64,000 nt of DNA from Pyrinomonadaceae bacterium (GTDB lineage: Bacteria > Acidobacteriota > Blastocatellia > Pyrinomonadales > Pyrinomonadaceae), in assembly GCA_021228405.1 (NCBI GenBank), contig JAJQRF010000003.1, positions 452,544 through 516,543 on the forward strand. Reading direction: 5' to 3'. Under the pieces are notes generated by a model. The model was given only the letters and a program-made list of their open reading frames with translations, did not search any database and had not been told where the DNA came from. This document shows, piece after piece, positions 1 to 8,070 of the stretch. Every line of letters starts with the position of its first letter. Within the stretch, counting starts at the first letter, position 1. The translations under genes were made by a program, and so were the position numbers.

Positions 1-1652
1 TCCGCTTCGATCCTTTCGATCAGATTTTGAAGAATACTTTGGAGTTCGGCGGGTTTGGAAGCGACGAGCGCGCAACGAAACCTTCCGCGTTCGGCGTTAC
101 GTGCCAGATGCGCCGCCAGATCGCCGAGTTCGGCAAATGAAAGTCTACCTGCGAAACTCGCGAGATGATTTAATTTCTGCAAAAGTTCGGCGCGATTTTG
201 TGCGTTCAAAAGGAAAATTTCCGCGTCCTGCGCCGTCGAACAAAGCATCTTTTCCTTGTGCGTGAGTTTCGTTCGCGGAAATTCACGCTCTCTTTCCAAA
301 ACGATGTGCGTATTTATGCCGCCGAAGCCCATCGAACTGACGGCGGCGCGAAGCGGCAGTTTATTGTTCCAAAGTTCGGCGGCTCTCAAAGTGCGGAAAG
401 AGTTACCGATCTCGCCGTGCGGCATTTCGCAGTTTGTCGTCGGCGGCAAAATCTCGCTTTTCAAAGCCATCAGAGCTTTTATCAATCCGGCAACACCCGC
501 CGCCGCTTTGGTGTGACCGATCAGAGGTTTTATCGAACTGATAACTGCAAACTGTTCGGCATTTTGACGAATTCCCGCCAAAGCCCTTAGTTCGGTCGTG
601 TCGCCAACCGTCGTTCCCGTTCCGTGACCTTCAAAATACGCGATGCTTTCGGGGTCGATTCCCGCGCGGCGGTAAGCCCTCTGCATCGCAAGCATCTGAC
701 CTTCGACGGTCGGGCGCGTGATGCCGCCGCTGCCGTCCGAGGAGATTCCCCAGCCTTTGATTACGGCGTAAATCTTTCTGCCTTCGCGAAGCGCGTCTTT
801 TTCACGCATCAACAGCACGAAACCGCAACCTTCGCCCGGGAAAAAACCGTTCGAGCGGGCATCGTAAACCCGCATTTCATCGGTCGCCAACGCGCCCGTC
901 TTGGCAAAACCGATTAGCTCGAACGGATCGAGGCTCAGATCGACTCCGCCCGCCAACGCTACGTCCAGATCGCCTGTCACCAGAGACGAGCAGGCATTTG
1001 AAACGGCTAAAAGCGAGGACGAGCACGCGCCGTCGATGGAAAAACCGCCGCCTTTCAGATCGAAATAATTACAGATTCGTCCCGCGATGGTATTTGATAA
1101 ACCTCCCGCGAGCGATTCTTCGGTGATCGGCGGAAAAGGTTCTTTGTAAACATCTTCGAGTCTTGCCAGAATATTCGGAATTTCTTCGGCACACGCATTT
1201 TGTTCGCGCAGAACCGACTCGACCATCCGGCGCACGAACGGATAACGCAGACGCATCAATGCCGCTCTCGAAAATTCTCCCGTCAGCGTATTGCCGAGAA
1301 AAACGCCCGTCGTTTCCTTCGGCAGAACTTCGGCGAAACCTGCATCTTCAAAGGCTTTCGCCGCCGTATCGAGTGCCAGCCAGTGCGTCAGATCAGCCGA
1401 ACGAAAACTACTGCCCGAAATCTTGAATTTCACGCGGTCAAACTCAAATCCCTCGATCACCGCCGCTTGAGTTGAATAGATCGTATCAGGCGCGTTTCGG
1501 TCGTCGGAGAAATAATCTTCCAGACGAAGCCTTTCCGCCGGCATCCGGCGAAAAGCACGTCTTTGCGAAAGAACATTTTCCCAAAGCTCCGACGGCGTGC
1601 GCGCATCGGGATAGAGACAAGACATTCCAACAACTGCGATTGACTCAACCAT
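1..1652 (-). CDS. Enediyne-type iterative type I polyketide synthase, ketosynthase part (3' end outside window)
   Basis: The frame starts at ATG 1652-1650 behind an AGAGGT Shine-Dalgarno and stays open to the left edge, so only about 550 N-terminal residues are seen. They form a beta-ketoacyl synthase: the start VAVVGMSC-like (IAVVGMSCLYPDA), the nucleophile motif DGACSSSLLA with Cys210, and the two histidine motifs EGHGTGT and IGHTKAAAGV. Cys210 lies close to the position of the active-site Cys in characterised enediyne PKSs (about residue 211, from memory). The end in view (ELGDLAAHLARN) is the KS-AT linker. Enediyne PKSs continue with AT, ACP, KR, DH and a C-terminal phosphopantetheinyl transferase; these cannot be checked here. 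The enediyne assignment rests mainly on the three genes upstream in the same operon. A PUFA-type or other iterative PKS is the alternative. Confidence 0.85.
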   Translation of the reverse strand, partial: MVESIAVVGMSCLYPDARTPSELWENVLSQRRAFRRMPAERLRLEDYFSDDRNAPDTIYSTQAAVIEGFEFDRVKFKISGSSFRSADLTHWLALDTAAKAFEDAGFAEVLPKETTGVFLGNTLTGEFSRAALMRLRYPFVRRMVESVLREQNACAEEIPNILARLEDVYKEPFPPITEESLAGGLSNTIAGRICNYFDLKGGGFSIDGACSSSLLAVSNACSSLVTGDLDVALAGGVDLSLDPFELIGFAKTGALATDEMRVYDARSNGFFPGEGCGFVLLMREKDALREGRKIYAVIKGWGISSDGSGGITRPTVEGQMLAMQRAYRRAGIDPESIAYFEGHGTGTTVGDTTELRALAGIRQNAEQFAVISSIKPLIGHTKAAAGVAGLIKALMALKSEILPPTTNCEMPHGEIGNSFRTLRAAELWNNKLPLRAAVSSMGFGGINTHIVLEREREFPRTKLTHKEKMLCSTAQDAEIFLLNAQNRAELLQKLNHLASFAGRLSFAELGDLAAHLARNAERGRFRCALVASKPAELQSILQNLIERIEA

Positions 1653-1732
1653 ATTTAACCTCTTCAAATCAATTAGTCAGTTCGGTTCGCCCGTATAAAC
1701 TACGAACCGAACTCAAACTTTAAGAAACAAAA

Positions 1733-2680
1733 TCAAACGGGCGCGACCTCGATGCCTGAAACTTTTTCGGGCTTCTCGACAGTAACGCGGTTAGCCAAAC
1801 GTGATTCCGCAAAAAGAATCGCTCCGCGAATGATGCAATTTATCGTCAACGCAAAAAACAGCCCGAAAACGATGTGCGAAACCATTAGCATTCCGTAAAT
1901 AAAGGCGTTTCCGAATCCGAAGATCAATTGTCCGCTCGTGCTTTCAGGCGTAGTGGCAGGATCGGTCACCATATAAAATGTATAGAGAATGAACGCAACG
2001 CCCGTCATCGGGAGCAAAGCGGCGGTAAGCTGGGCATCGAAAATGAAATGCCGTGCAAACGCCTGAATCGCAAATCCACTTAACCACGCGGCGATCAAAG
2101 GCAGACGTTTGGTAAAAAGAAAATTGAGAAGTGTTCCGGTGCAGATGATAATAGCGGGAAATATCCAATCGCCGTAACGGTCGAGATTTTCCGTAAACTG
2201 ATAGGGCGGCGAGATTCCGACCCAGCTAAACAGCAATAAGGTCACGGTAATTCCGAAATTTGAAGGATTCAGAAAATGTCTGCGACCTTTGCCGACGGAA
2301 ACCTGAAAAAGAGCTTTGGAAGCAAGCGCGACGGAAGTGGCAAAACAAACGACCCAGAGCCGGTCGTTGGCGTATGTCAGCATCGAAACGGCTAACGCCG
2401 TAATGTGTCCCGGCAGGAGGAAATCGATCAAATTCATCAGTCCGCCGCTGAATTTATAAGGACGGTCTGCCGTTTTTGCCGCGATTATTTCGAGAAAAAT
2501 CTCCAAACTGTAAGCCGTCATCAAAGCGACCACAGGCTGTGCATAGGATTGCTCGAATCCGAAGACGAAATGCCCGAGCAAATTCAGCACCGTGATCGCG
2601 ATCCCGAAACGGCGCAGACCGCCGATTCGCCGTTGAACTGCTTCATCCCTTTGTATATTTATTTCTGATTTGTTTTCCAT
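1733..2680 (-). CDS. Enediyne cassette membrane protein E5 (UnbU-like, NqrB/RnfD-related)
   Basis: A 315-residue integral membrane protein with about eight hydrophobic helices. The segment with GGLMNLIDFLLPGHITAL and the later FLNPSNFGIT and YTFYMVTDPATTP motifs resemble the NqrB/RnfD family, in which the Asn-Pro-Ser/Thr region and the DPATTP loop are landmarks. The UnbU branch of this family is a conserved partner of enediyne PKSs; its biochemical role is not settled and redox or flavin chemistry is only inferred from the RnfD link. ATG at 2680 follows a GAGGG Shine-Dalgarno. The gap to the PKS start is 80 bp and the gap from E4 is 22 bp, so the genes look cotranscribed. Confidence 0.85.
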   Translation of the reverse strand: MENKSEINIQRDEAVQRRIGGLRRFGIAITVLNLLGHFVFGFEQSYAQPVVALMTAYSLEIFLEIIAAKTADRPYKFSGGLMNLIDFLLPGHITALAVSMLTYANDRLWVVCFATSVALASKALFQVSVGKGRRHFLNPSNFGITVTLLLFSWVGISPPYQFTENLDRYGDWIFPAIIICTGTLLNFLFTKRLPLIAAWLSGFAIQAFARHFIFDAQLTAALLPMTGVAFILYTFYMVTDPATTPESTSGQLIFGFGNAFIYGMLMVSHIVFGLFFALTINCIIRGAILFAESRLANRVTVEKPEKVSGIEVAPV

Positions 2681-2702
2681 ATTCTTGACCCTCTTTATTC
2701 CC

Positions 2703-4610
2703 TTAAACTTTTCCGAGCAGGATCGTGTGCCAGCCTGCTTTCAGATTAAATTCCTGTTGGCGCAATTGCCCTTTTTCATCGCGCCACCGCACCTCGACCG
2801 CCAGATTCGCGTCCGGCGCAAACTGTCCCAAACCGAACTGCACATCAGGGCTTCTGCGTCCAGCGTGACCGTTTCCGCCGTCAACAAAGCTGACCTGCGA
2901 TTGTCCGTTCGGCATTTTCACGGAAACATACGCTCCGATCGCCGGACGGCTCAGATTTGTGTTTTCGATCGGTAAGCGAAGCCGTAGCCCCAGAAAACTG
3001 TTCGATTCACGCGATTGATTGAGATAGAAGAACGAAGAATCCCACTGATTGGCAACGGCAAAATCGATTTTCCCGTCGCCGTTCACATCCGCCGCCGCGA
3101 TTCCTCTCGAAACCTGTTGCCGATTGATCTTCAGTTCTCCCGAAATATCGTAAAAACGTCCGTCTTTGGCGCGGGCGTAGAACGGATTGTGATCGTGACC
3201 GCTCAGATCGTCGCCCACTTCCAAACGATGCCAATTGTTCGGATTGCTTAACAATTGGTCATTGCCCATCGCAACTTCGTGAAGTTCCGCCCACCGATTC
3301 GTTTCTCCCTTCAGAAAACCGACCGCCTGCACGATCTCGTTTTCACCGTCGTTATTAAAATCAACGATCTTTGTGTCCCAACCCCAACTGCTTCGCGAAA
3401 CGCCGAAATCTTCGCCGTGATCGCTAAACGGGGCAATCCCGTTTTTCAGTTTTTCGGGACTTCCGTCGTTCAAAAAAAGCAGGTGACTTTCTTCCAGAGC
3501 ATATTCGTCGGCAATGTTGCTCACGAAAAAGTCGAATCTGCCGTCGTGATTGACATCGGCAAAATCAACGCCCATTCCCTTAAAACTGTCGCGTCCGACA
3601 ATCTTTGAATTCGGTGTGGTAAAGCCTTTTTTGCCGACGACGGACGTGAAGCGGATTTCGCCGGGTTTTGAGCGATTGTATAAAAGGTGGTCAGTGCCGA
3701 AATCGTTGGCAAAATACAACTCAGGCAACAGATCGCCGTCAAGATCGCAAGCCGCGATCGCCAGTGCCCAGCCGTGTTTTAAATCGCGTTTTTCTTCGGG
3801 CGTAGCCGCCTCGACGTAATCTTCGACAACCTGGTAACTGACCGAATCTTTTGCCGCCCCAGTCCAGCGCAGAATCCGGCTCTGCCCGCCATTCAAAGCG
3901 CGGCTCATCGAATGTTGCATCGATTGACGATTAGTCGTATTCACGTCCAGAATTTCCGCGCCGTCCTGAAAATAATTACCGATAACGATGTCGGGATGAC
4001 TGTCGCCGTCGAGATCGGCAACGGTCGCCGCACCCGAAAACCAGCGTTCGCCGGACGGAACGATTTCCTGCACGATATAATTTTCAGCCGCCGGACTTTG
4101 CGTTTTGGCGAGATACATAAGCGGTGTGCGTCCCCAGTAATAAACCAGAATGTCCGTCAAACCGTCTTCGTTGTAATCGTTCGGAAGACAGCCCGTCGGA
4201 GCCATCGTTTTATGATCGAAAAGGTTTCCCGCGTTGAGCGTGAAAGGCTTGAAGCGTTCGCCCGTCGTCGGAGCCGGAGCGATCATCACATTATCGGTTC
4301 GCGGATCGATCTTGCAAATGTCGTTCGGCAATCCGTCATTGTCCAGATCGTTCAGAGCAACGCCCGCGCCGACCGACGAAATCCATCCGGCAATATGTTT
4401 CAGGCTCGGCGCGACCTCTCTGATCGTGCGTGTTAGAGGAACGTTTTCTTCCGGCAGTAAAAATTCCTGAAAACTGAATTGTCCGGCTAACTCGTTGCGC
4501 TCCGCCGTCGAAATAGACGGTTGCCGCGCCATCAGGAAAAGACCTATAATTACCGTCACAGCCGCCAGACGAACCGCATTCCGCTCTAAAAAGTTTTGTT
4601 TTTTCTTCAT
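2703..4610 (-). CDS. Enediyne cassette protein E4 (CRTAC1 family, FG-GAP/VCBS repeats plus ASPIC/UnbV domain)
   Basis: 635 residues. An N-terminal hydrophobic segment (AAVTVIIGLFLMA) anchors or exports it. It carries at least seven calcium-loop motifs of the FG-GAP/VCBS type, such as DLDNDGLPND, DYNEDGLTDI, DLDGDSHPDI, DVNHDGRFDF and DVNGDGKIDF, which imply a beta-propeller. The C-terminal 100 residues (PAIGAYVSVKMPNGQ, DGGNGHAGRRSPDVQFGLG) are an ASPIC/UnbV domain. I chose ATG 4610: it shares an ATGA overlap with the stop of the E3 gene and has GGAGGTGA eight bases upstream. A longer frame from 4658 exists but lacks such a site. E4 is a fixed member of enediyne PKS cassettes; its exact function there is unresolved. 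Confidence 0.9.
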   Translation of the reverse strand: MKKKQNFLERNAVRLAAVTVIIGLFLMARQPSISTAERNELAGQFSFQEFLLPEENVPLTRTIREVAPSLKHIAGWISSVGAGVALNDLDNDGLPNDICKIDPRTDNVMIAPAPTTGERFKPFTLNAGNLFDHKTMAPTGCLPNDYNEDGLTDILVYYWGRTPLMYLAKTQSPAAENYIVQEIVPSGERWFSGAATVADLDGDSHPDIVIGNYFQDGAEILDVNTTNRQSMQHSMSRALNGGQSRILRWTGAAKDSVSYQVVEDYVEAATPEEKRDLKHGWALAIAACDLDGDLLPELYFANDFGTDHLLYNRSKPGEIRFTSVVGKKGFTTPNSKIVGRDSFKGMGVDFADVNHDGRFDFFVSNIADEYALEESHLLFLNDGSPEKLKNGIAPFSDHGEDFGVSRSSWGWDTKIVDFNNDGENEIVQAVGFLKGETNRWAELHEVAMGNDQLLSNPNNWHRLEVGDDLSGHDHNPFYARAKDGRFYDISGELKINRQQVSRGIAAADVNGDGKIDFAVANQWDSSFFYLNQSRESNSFLGLRLRLPIENTNLSRPAIGAYVSVKMPNGQSQVSFVDGGNGHAGRRSPDVQFGLGQFAPDANLAVEVRWRDEKGQLRQQEFNLKAGWHTILLGKV

Positions 4611-5581
4611 ATATAAATCACCTCCGGGGAAAATTCCTGTTGAATTCGTTGCCGCCAAATCTCATATTTCGGCGTTTTCAAATCTTCTGTCAGGGGAAGA
4701 TTTTTGAGCGTTACATCCGTTAAAAAAGCCGCATCTTCGATTGAAAGTCCGCAGATTATGCGGCAGGCGTTTCCCGTGTGCACCGTCGCATTTTCGGCTC
4801 GAAGCCTGGTTTTCGCGGCAAAAGCCACGCCCTGCGCGACGAACGGAAGATAAGACCGTGAAAGACTTTTCAATCCCTCCAACGCTTCGGTTTCGACACC
4901 GCCCGCGTAGCCGCAAGCCAACCCGATCCCGCTCCACAAATCCGCCCGCATTTGTTCGGGCATCCGTAAGATCGTCTGCGAAATATGCTCGACGCTTGCG
5001 CCTTCGACAAACCACAGACTTCGCCCTAATCCTTGGGCAAAAGCGCGCCCGGCATAAGCGGGAAGCCAGTTTAACGAGATTTCCGAATGATAATAACGGC
5101 GCGGATAAAAATAGCCTTCGTGAAAACCGAAACCGTCGATCGCCAGCCATTTGAGCAGTGAATCCAATTTGGAAATGCTCTGCACGATGCGGCGGCGCGT
5201 CCACCACAAACGCGCCAAAGCCCAACCCGCACCGACGTGAACCATATAGATATGCTTGTCGGCTTCGCCCTCTAAAAACTCCGCCACGCGGTCTTTTTTC
5301 AGAGCCGACAAACGGTCGAGCAAAGTCAGCGACATTGCCGCGCCCTCGAACGCAAATCCGCGATAGACTTTCTCCGTATTTTCGAGTTTGCTCTCCAGAT
5401 CGGGCAGATCATCTGCAAACAACGCGGAATGATAGCCTTCCAGAAAGTTCGCTCCTACTTTTTCCAGATGATCGACAACGTCAGGCTCGGCAACCCGAAA
5501 ACCGCGTTTTTCAAAACGGGTTTCTGCGGTCGGAATGCTGAAGGCAAGACGACGCAAAACAGTCGGTAATTTAGATTTCAT
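4607..5581 (-). CDS. Enediyne cassette protein E3 (DUF1702/UnbL-like)
   Basis: 324 residues without signal peptide or clear membrane segment. It matches the DUF1702 family by its pattern: an N-terminal RLAFSIPTAETRFEKRGF, a VYRGFAFEGAAMSLTLLD block, then VHVGAGWALARL, IDGFGFHEGYF, GRSLWFVEGA and a C-terminal VHTGNACRIICGLSIEDA. DUF1702 proteins (UnbL, E3) are encoded next to enediyne PKSs. No enzymatic motif is recognisable. This is the first gene of the minus-strand operon and its stop overlaps the E4 start by four bases, so translation is probably coupled. No strong Shine-Dalgarno precedes ATG 5581. Confidence 0.85.
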   Translation of the reverse strand: MKSKLPTVLRRLAFSIPTAETRFEKRGFRVAEPDVVDHLEKVGANFLEGYHSALFADDLPDLESKLENTEKVYRGFAFEGAAMSLTLLDRLSALKKDRVAEFLEGEADKHIYMVHVGAGWALARLWWTRRRIVQSISKLDSLLKWLAIDGFGFHEGYFYPRRYYHSEISLNWLPAYAGRAFAQGLGRSLWFVEGASVEHISQTILRMPEQMRADLWSGIGLACGYAGGVETEALEGLKSLSRSYLPFVAQGVAFAAKTRLRAENATVHTGNACRIICGLSIEDAAFLTDVTLKNLPLTEDLKTPKYEIWRQRIQQEFSPEVIYI

Positions 5582-5681
5582 ATGTCAGCAACGAAGGGGG
5601 AAACCCGCACGGAAAAGAAAGATTTCCGTCAAGTTTTTATTAATTAAGAATTAAACGAAAAAATGCTCTTCCTTTTAACTC

Positions 5682-5915
5682 TTAACTGTCGGTTATAGTT
5701 GCCTTTAGATTGCTGAATAAGGTAGGATTCATATAACTGAATGATTTCCCCTGTGTATCAACAATCGCAGGCGTTTTCATCAATCCGGCAAGTAGCTGCA
5801 ACTGCTTGTCGGATTTTGCTTTAAAGAAAAATGGCTGCTCCAAAAGGGCGAAAAAAAAATCGTGTCCTCCCAGTCGGATTACACGATTAAAACTGTGAAT
5901 GTCTATACCTTTAAG
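5682..5915 (-). pseudogene. Possible small ORF or gene remnant
   Basis: The minus frame is open for 77 codons, closed upstream by a TAA (5918-5916) and downstream by TAA (5684-5682). It has no ATG before codon 40 and no Shine-Dalgarno. The translation contains a plausible peptide (MKTPAIVDTQGKSFSYMNPT) and a run of Phe from a nine-T tract. I recognise no family. The same DNA forms a terminator-like hairpin, so the open frame may be chance. Confidence 0.2.
5851..5888 (-). terminator. Intrinsic terminator-like hairpin, minus strand
   Basis: On the minus strand AATCGTGT and ACACGATT form an eight-bp stem with a 15-nt loop, followed directly by a run of T. It could end long readthrough from the ABC operon (stop at 6314) or a small RNA starting in the gap. 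Confidence 0.5.
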
Positions 5916-6222
5916 TTATTTTTTCGGCATTTTTCACAACTGTCATTTGAAAAATGCACAAACTATAAAGTGTAGAAACAATCCTTTGGGAGAAATTGGC
6001 TTAAATTTTCATTAATTAAGCCGACTCCGTATAAATTATTAATGAACTTATCGGAAAAGTAATGCTTAATTACCACAAATCTAATCTCTAGATTCGGTAT
6101 TTGTAATACTTGCTGACTGACGTTAGCAATGCAATCAAAAAATTCGTATTGTAAGGTTACTCTTAAAAGATTTATTTTGTCAATAAAATTTTCTCGAATT
6201 AAATAAATTTATTGCAAACCGG

Positions 6223-6274
6223 ATAATGCGGAGGTGATGTAAGTTAATCCGCATCACCTCCGCATTATTTTTTA
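6223..6274 (+). terminator. Strong hairpin with T-run, plus strand
   Basis: A perfect 17-bp stem (arms 6223-6239 and 6252-6268, 12-nt loop) followed on the plus strand by a T-rich tract. No gene lies upstream on the plus strand, so it points to an unannotated plus transcript or simply shields the end of the minus-strand ABC operon. The arms contain GGAGGTGAT and its complement, the Shine-Dalgarno and anti-Shine-Dalgarno sequences. Confidence 0.6.
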
Positions 6275-6313
6275 TTCTGGTTAAAATTATCGAACCAAAT
6301 TTCCCGTAAGTTT

Positions 6314-7321
6314 TCACTCGATGTCGGCAGGTTTGATGTCGGGCGGAATGAAAGAATTATCAAATAGATCGTAAACGGGCACGGGATTTTCCAACACGCC
6401 TGTTTTTATTCCCATATCGTGAATTTTTTGCAGTTCGTCGAGTTTCGGCGTGAGCATTCGGTAACTGACGCGGTCGGGCGGCTGATTCAAAACGTAATTG
6501 ACCAGTTTTTCATCCTGACGGAAATAAGGAGCCGCGATCTGTGCCGCTTTGTCGCGATTAAATTCCGCCCATTCGCCGCTTTCGGCGATTCCGCGCACTA
6601 AATCTTTGACGATTTCGGGATTTTCCCTGATTAATTTTTCGTGGACGACCAAAACGCAGGAAATAAATCCCTTCCAAATATCTTTCGCGTGATACAGAAC
6701 GCGTCCCGTTCCGTCAAGCTCGGCTTTCGCGGCGTGCGGTTCGCCGACAAAATACGCATCGATTGCTTTTGAAGCAAGCGCGGCGGGCATATCGGGCGGC
6801 GGAAGCTCGACGAATTTTATCTCGTCGGGCATTACGCCCTGATCTTCCATCAGCTTGCGGATGACCAGATATTGATTGCTGTATTTGCTCGGGATCGCGA
6901 AAGTTTTACCGCGCAGATCGCGCAAATCCTTGCTTTTGTCTTCTTTGCGCACCATTACCGTCGAGCCGTCACGGTGCCCGAGATAAACTATTTTGACGGG
7001 AACGCCCTGTTCGCGCAGTTTCATCGCCAGAGGCGCGATCATAAACGTCGCCTGCAATTTGCCGCCTTTGATGGCTTCGGTAATAGTGGGAAAATCCGTA
7101 AATCTCTGCGATTCGAACCGAACCGCCTTGCTGGTTCTGGACGCATAGTCCGTCACCGGGCAAGTGAGATGTCAGGTAACGGGCAAAAATCCGACCTTGA
7201 GCGTCTGCGCCGAAGTTTCGACCGTTTGGGCAAGCCGCCACGGTTTAAATCGGAAAACGCTCACGACCGCGATAAATACCAGAAATCCGAGTATCCATTT
7301 TTTTAGAAAACCGTAGTTCAT
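6314..7321 (-). CDS. ABC transporter substrate-binding protein (NMT1/SsuA-like) with in-frame TGA at codon 50; candidate selenoprotein
   Basis: From ATG 7321 the frame gives an N-terminal hydrophobic anchor (GFLVFIAVVSVF, about residues 12-23), then LKVGFLPVT, a TGA at 7174-7172, then HLTCPVTDYASR and a full type II binding-protein fold (FTDFPTITEAIKGGKL, GKTFAIPSKYSNQ, VGEPHAAKAE) to 6314. ATG 7321 overlaps the ATPase stop (ATGA), which supports this start. Without readthrough only a GTG at 7156 would remain, and the product would lose its export signal and first strand. A stem-loop fitting the SECIS pattern lies just after the TGA. The UGA residue sits four residues before Cys54, suggesting a Sec/Cys pair. 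Alternatives are a nonsense pseudogene or a sequencing error. The substrate is unknown; the relatives take up nitrate, sulfonates, taurine or thiamine precursors. Confidence 0.75.
7133..7157 (-). promoter_or_regulatory. Candidate bacterial SECIS stem-loop
   Basis: On the minus strand, 17 nt after the TGA (7174-7172), GACG (7154-7151) pairs with CGTC (7143-7140) around the seven-nt loop GACTATG, and GGT (7157-7155) pairs with ACC (7135-7133) below a four-nt bulge. The loop begins with G, and about 21 nt separate UGA and loop. Both fit the known bacterial SECIS rules (G in the first two loop bases, 16-37 nt spacing). The stem is short, so this is suggestive rather than proof. Confidence 0.45.
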
Positions 7322-8070
7322 AAAGTCACCGCCGTTTGGCTAAATAAAGTTTCTTCTCCCGTTTCCTTTTCCCTGTAAATTCCCATCAATGCGAAAATCC
7401 GGTTGACCGTCGAGATCACTTCGGGATCGGTCAAAAATCGCGGAGTTTTCGATTCAAGCCTGATTTCTTCGACTACTCTCGTCGGTCTTGCCGAAAAAAC
7501 CACGATTCTGTCCGCGAGTTGTGCCGCTTCTTCGACATCGTGCGTGACGAGAATCGTCGTGCGCGGAAACTCCTTGAGCATCCGCACGAGTTCGGCGCGA
7601 ATATTCAGTTTGGTGAGGTAATCCAACGATGAAAACGGCTCATCGAGCAAAAGAATGTCAGCTTCGTCGGCTAACGCCCGCGCCAGCTCGACGCGCTGTT
7701 TCATTCCGCCCGAAAGCTGATGCGGAAAATGCCCGGCAAAGTCCGTCAGCCCGATGATCTTCAGCATTTCCGCCGTTTTTTCCGCGCCGTCTTTACCTAA
7801 ACCGAGTGCGATATTTTCGGCGACCGTAAGCCACGGAAACAGACTGCTTTGCTGATAAACCATCCGCAGATTTCCGTTGCATACGACCTCGCCGCCGTCC
7901 GCCTTGAGCGACCGCGAAAATAAATTCAAAAGCGTCGTTTTGCCGCATCCCGAAGGACCGATGATGACGACGAATTCGCCTTTTTCGACCTCGAAATTGA
8001 GGTCGGAAAAGATTTTCGTCGCGCCGAAACCGAGCGTCACGTTGTTTAAGTGAAGCAGACTATTTTTCAT
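7318..8070 (-). CDS. ABC transporter ATPase (SsuB/TauB/NrtD-like)
   Basis: 250 residues with every ABC motif: Walker A GPSGCGKT (38-45), Q-loop VYQQSSLFPWLTV, signature LSGGMKQR, Walker B ILLLDEP, and the H-loop in ILVTHDVEEA. The FPWLTVAENIALGL block after the Q-loop is typical of nitrate/sulfonate/taurine importers. It energises import by the permease encoded just upstream. The start overlaps the permease stop by 11 bp, and its own stop overlaps the binding-protein ATG by four bases, so all three proteins are probably made in a coupled way. Confidence 0.93.
   Translation of the reverse strand: MKNSLLHLNNVTLGFGATKIFSDLNFEVEKGEFVVIIGPSGCGKTTLLNLFSRSLKADGGEVVCNGNLRMVYQQSSLFPWLTVAENIALGLGKDGAEKTAEMLKIIGLTDFAGHFPHQLSGGMKQRVELARALADEADILLLDEPFSSLDYLTKLNIRAELVRMLKEFPRTTILVTHDVEEAAQLADRIVVFSARPTRVVEEIRLESKTPRFLTDPEVISTVNRIFALMGIYREKETGEETLFSQTAVTL

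Larger units (their letters stand above)
5582..6313. other. Gene-poor interval between the PKS operon and the ABC operon
   Basis: An A/T-rich stretch of 732 bp with no convincing gene. It holds a minus-strand terminator-like hairpin (5851-5888), a plus-strand terminator-like hairpin (6223-6274), weak inverted repeats at 5998-6022 and 6110-6129, and an open minus frame from 5915 to 5682 without a good start codon. The promoter of the PKS operon should lie in its left part, but I cannot pick out convincing -35/-10 boxes. Confidence 0.6.

Noticed and set aside
2703..4658. Longer E4 frame starting at 4658
   Set aside because: The first 16 codons overlap the E3 gene without a ribosome-binding site, whereas ATG 4610 has GGAGGTGA and a stop/start overlap.
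6314..7156. Start of the binding protein at GTG 7156
   Set aside because: It would remove the signal anchor and first beta-strand and break the ATGA coupling with the ATPase gene; the frame upstream to 7321 is clearly family-like across the TGA.
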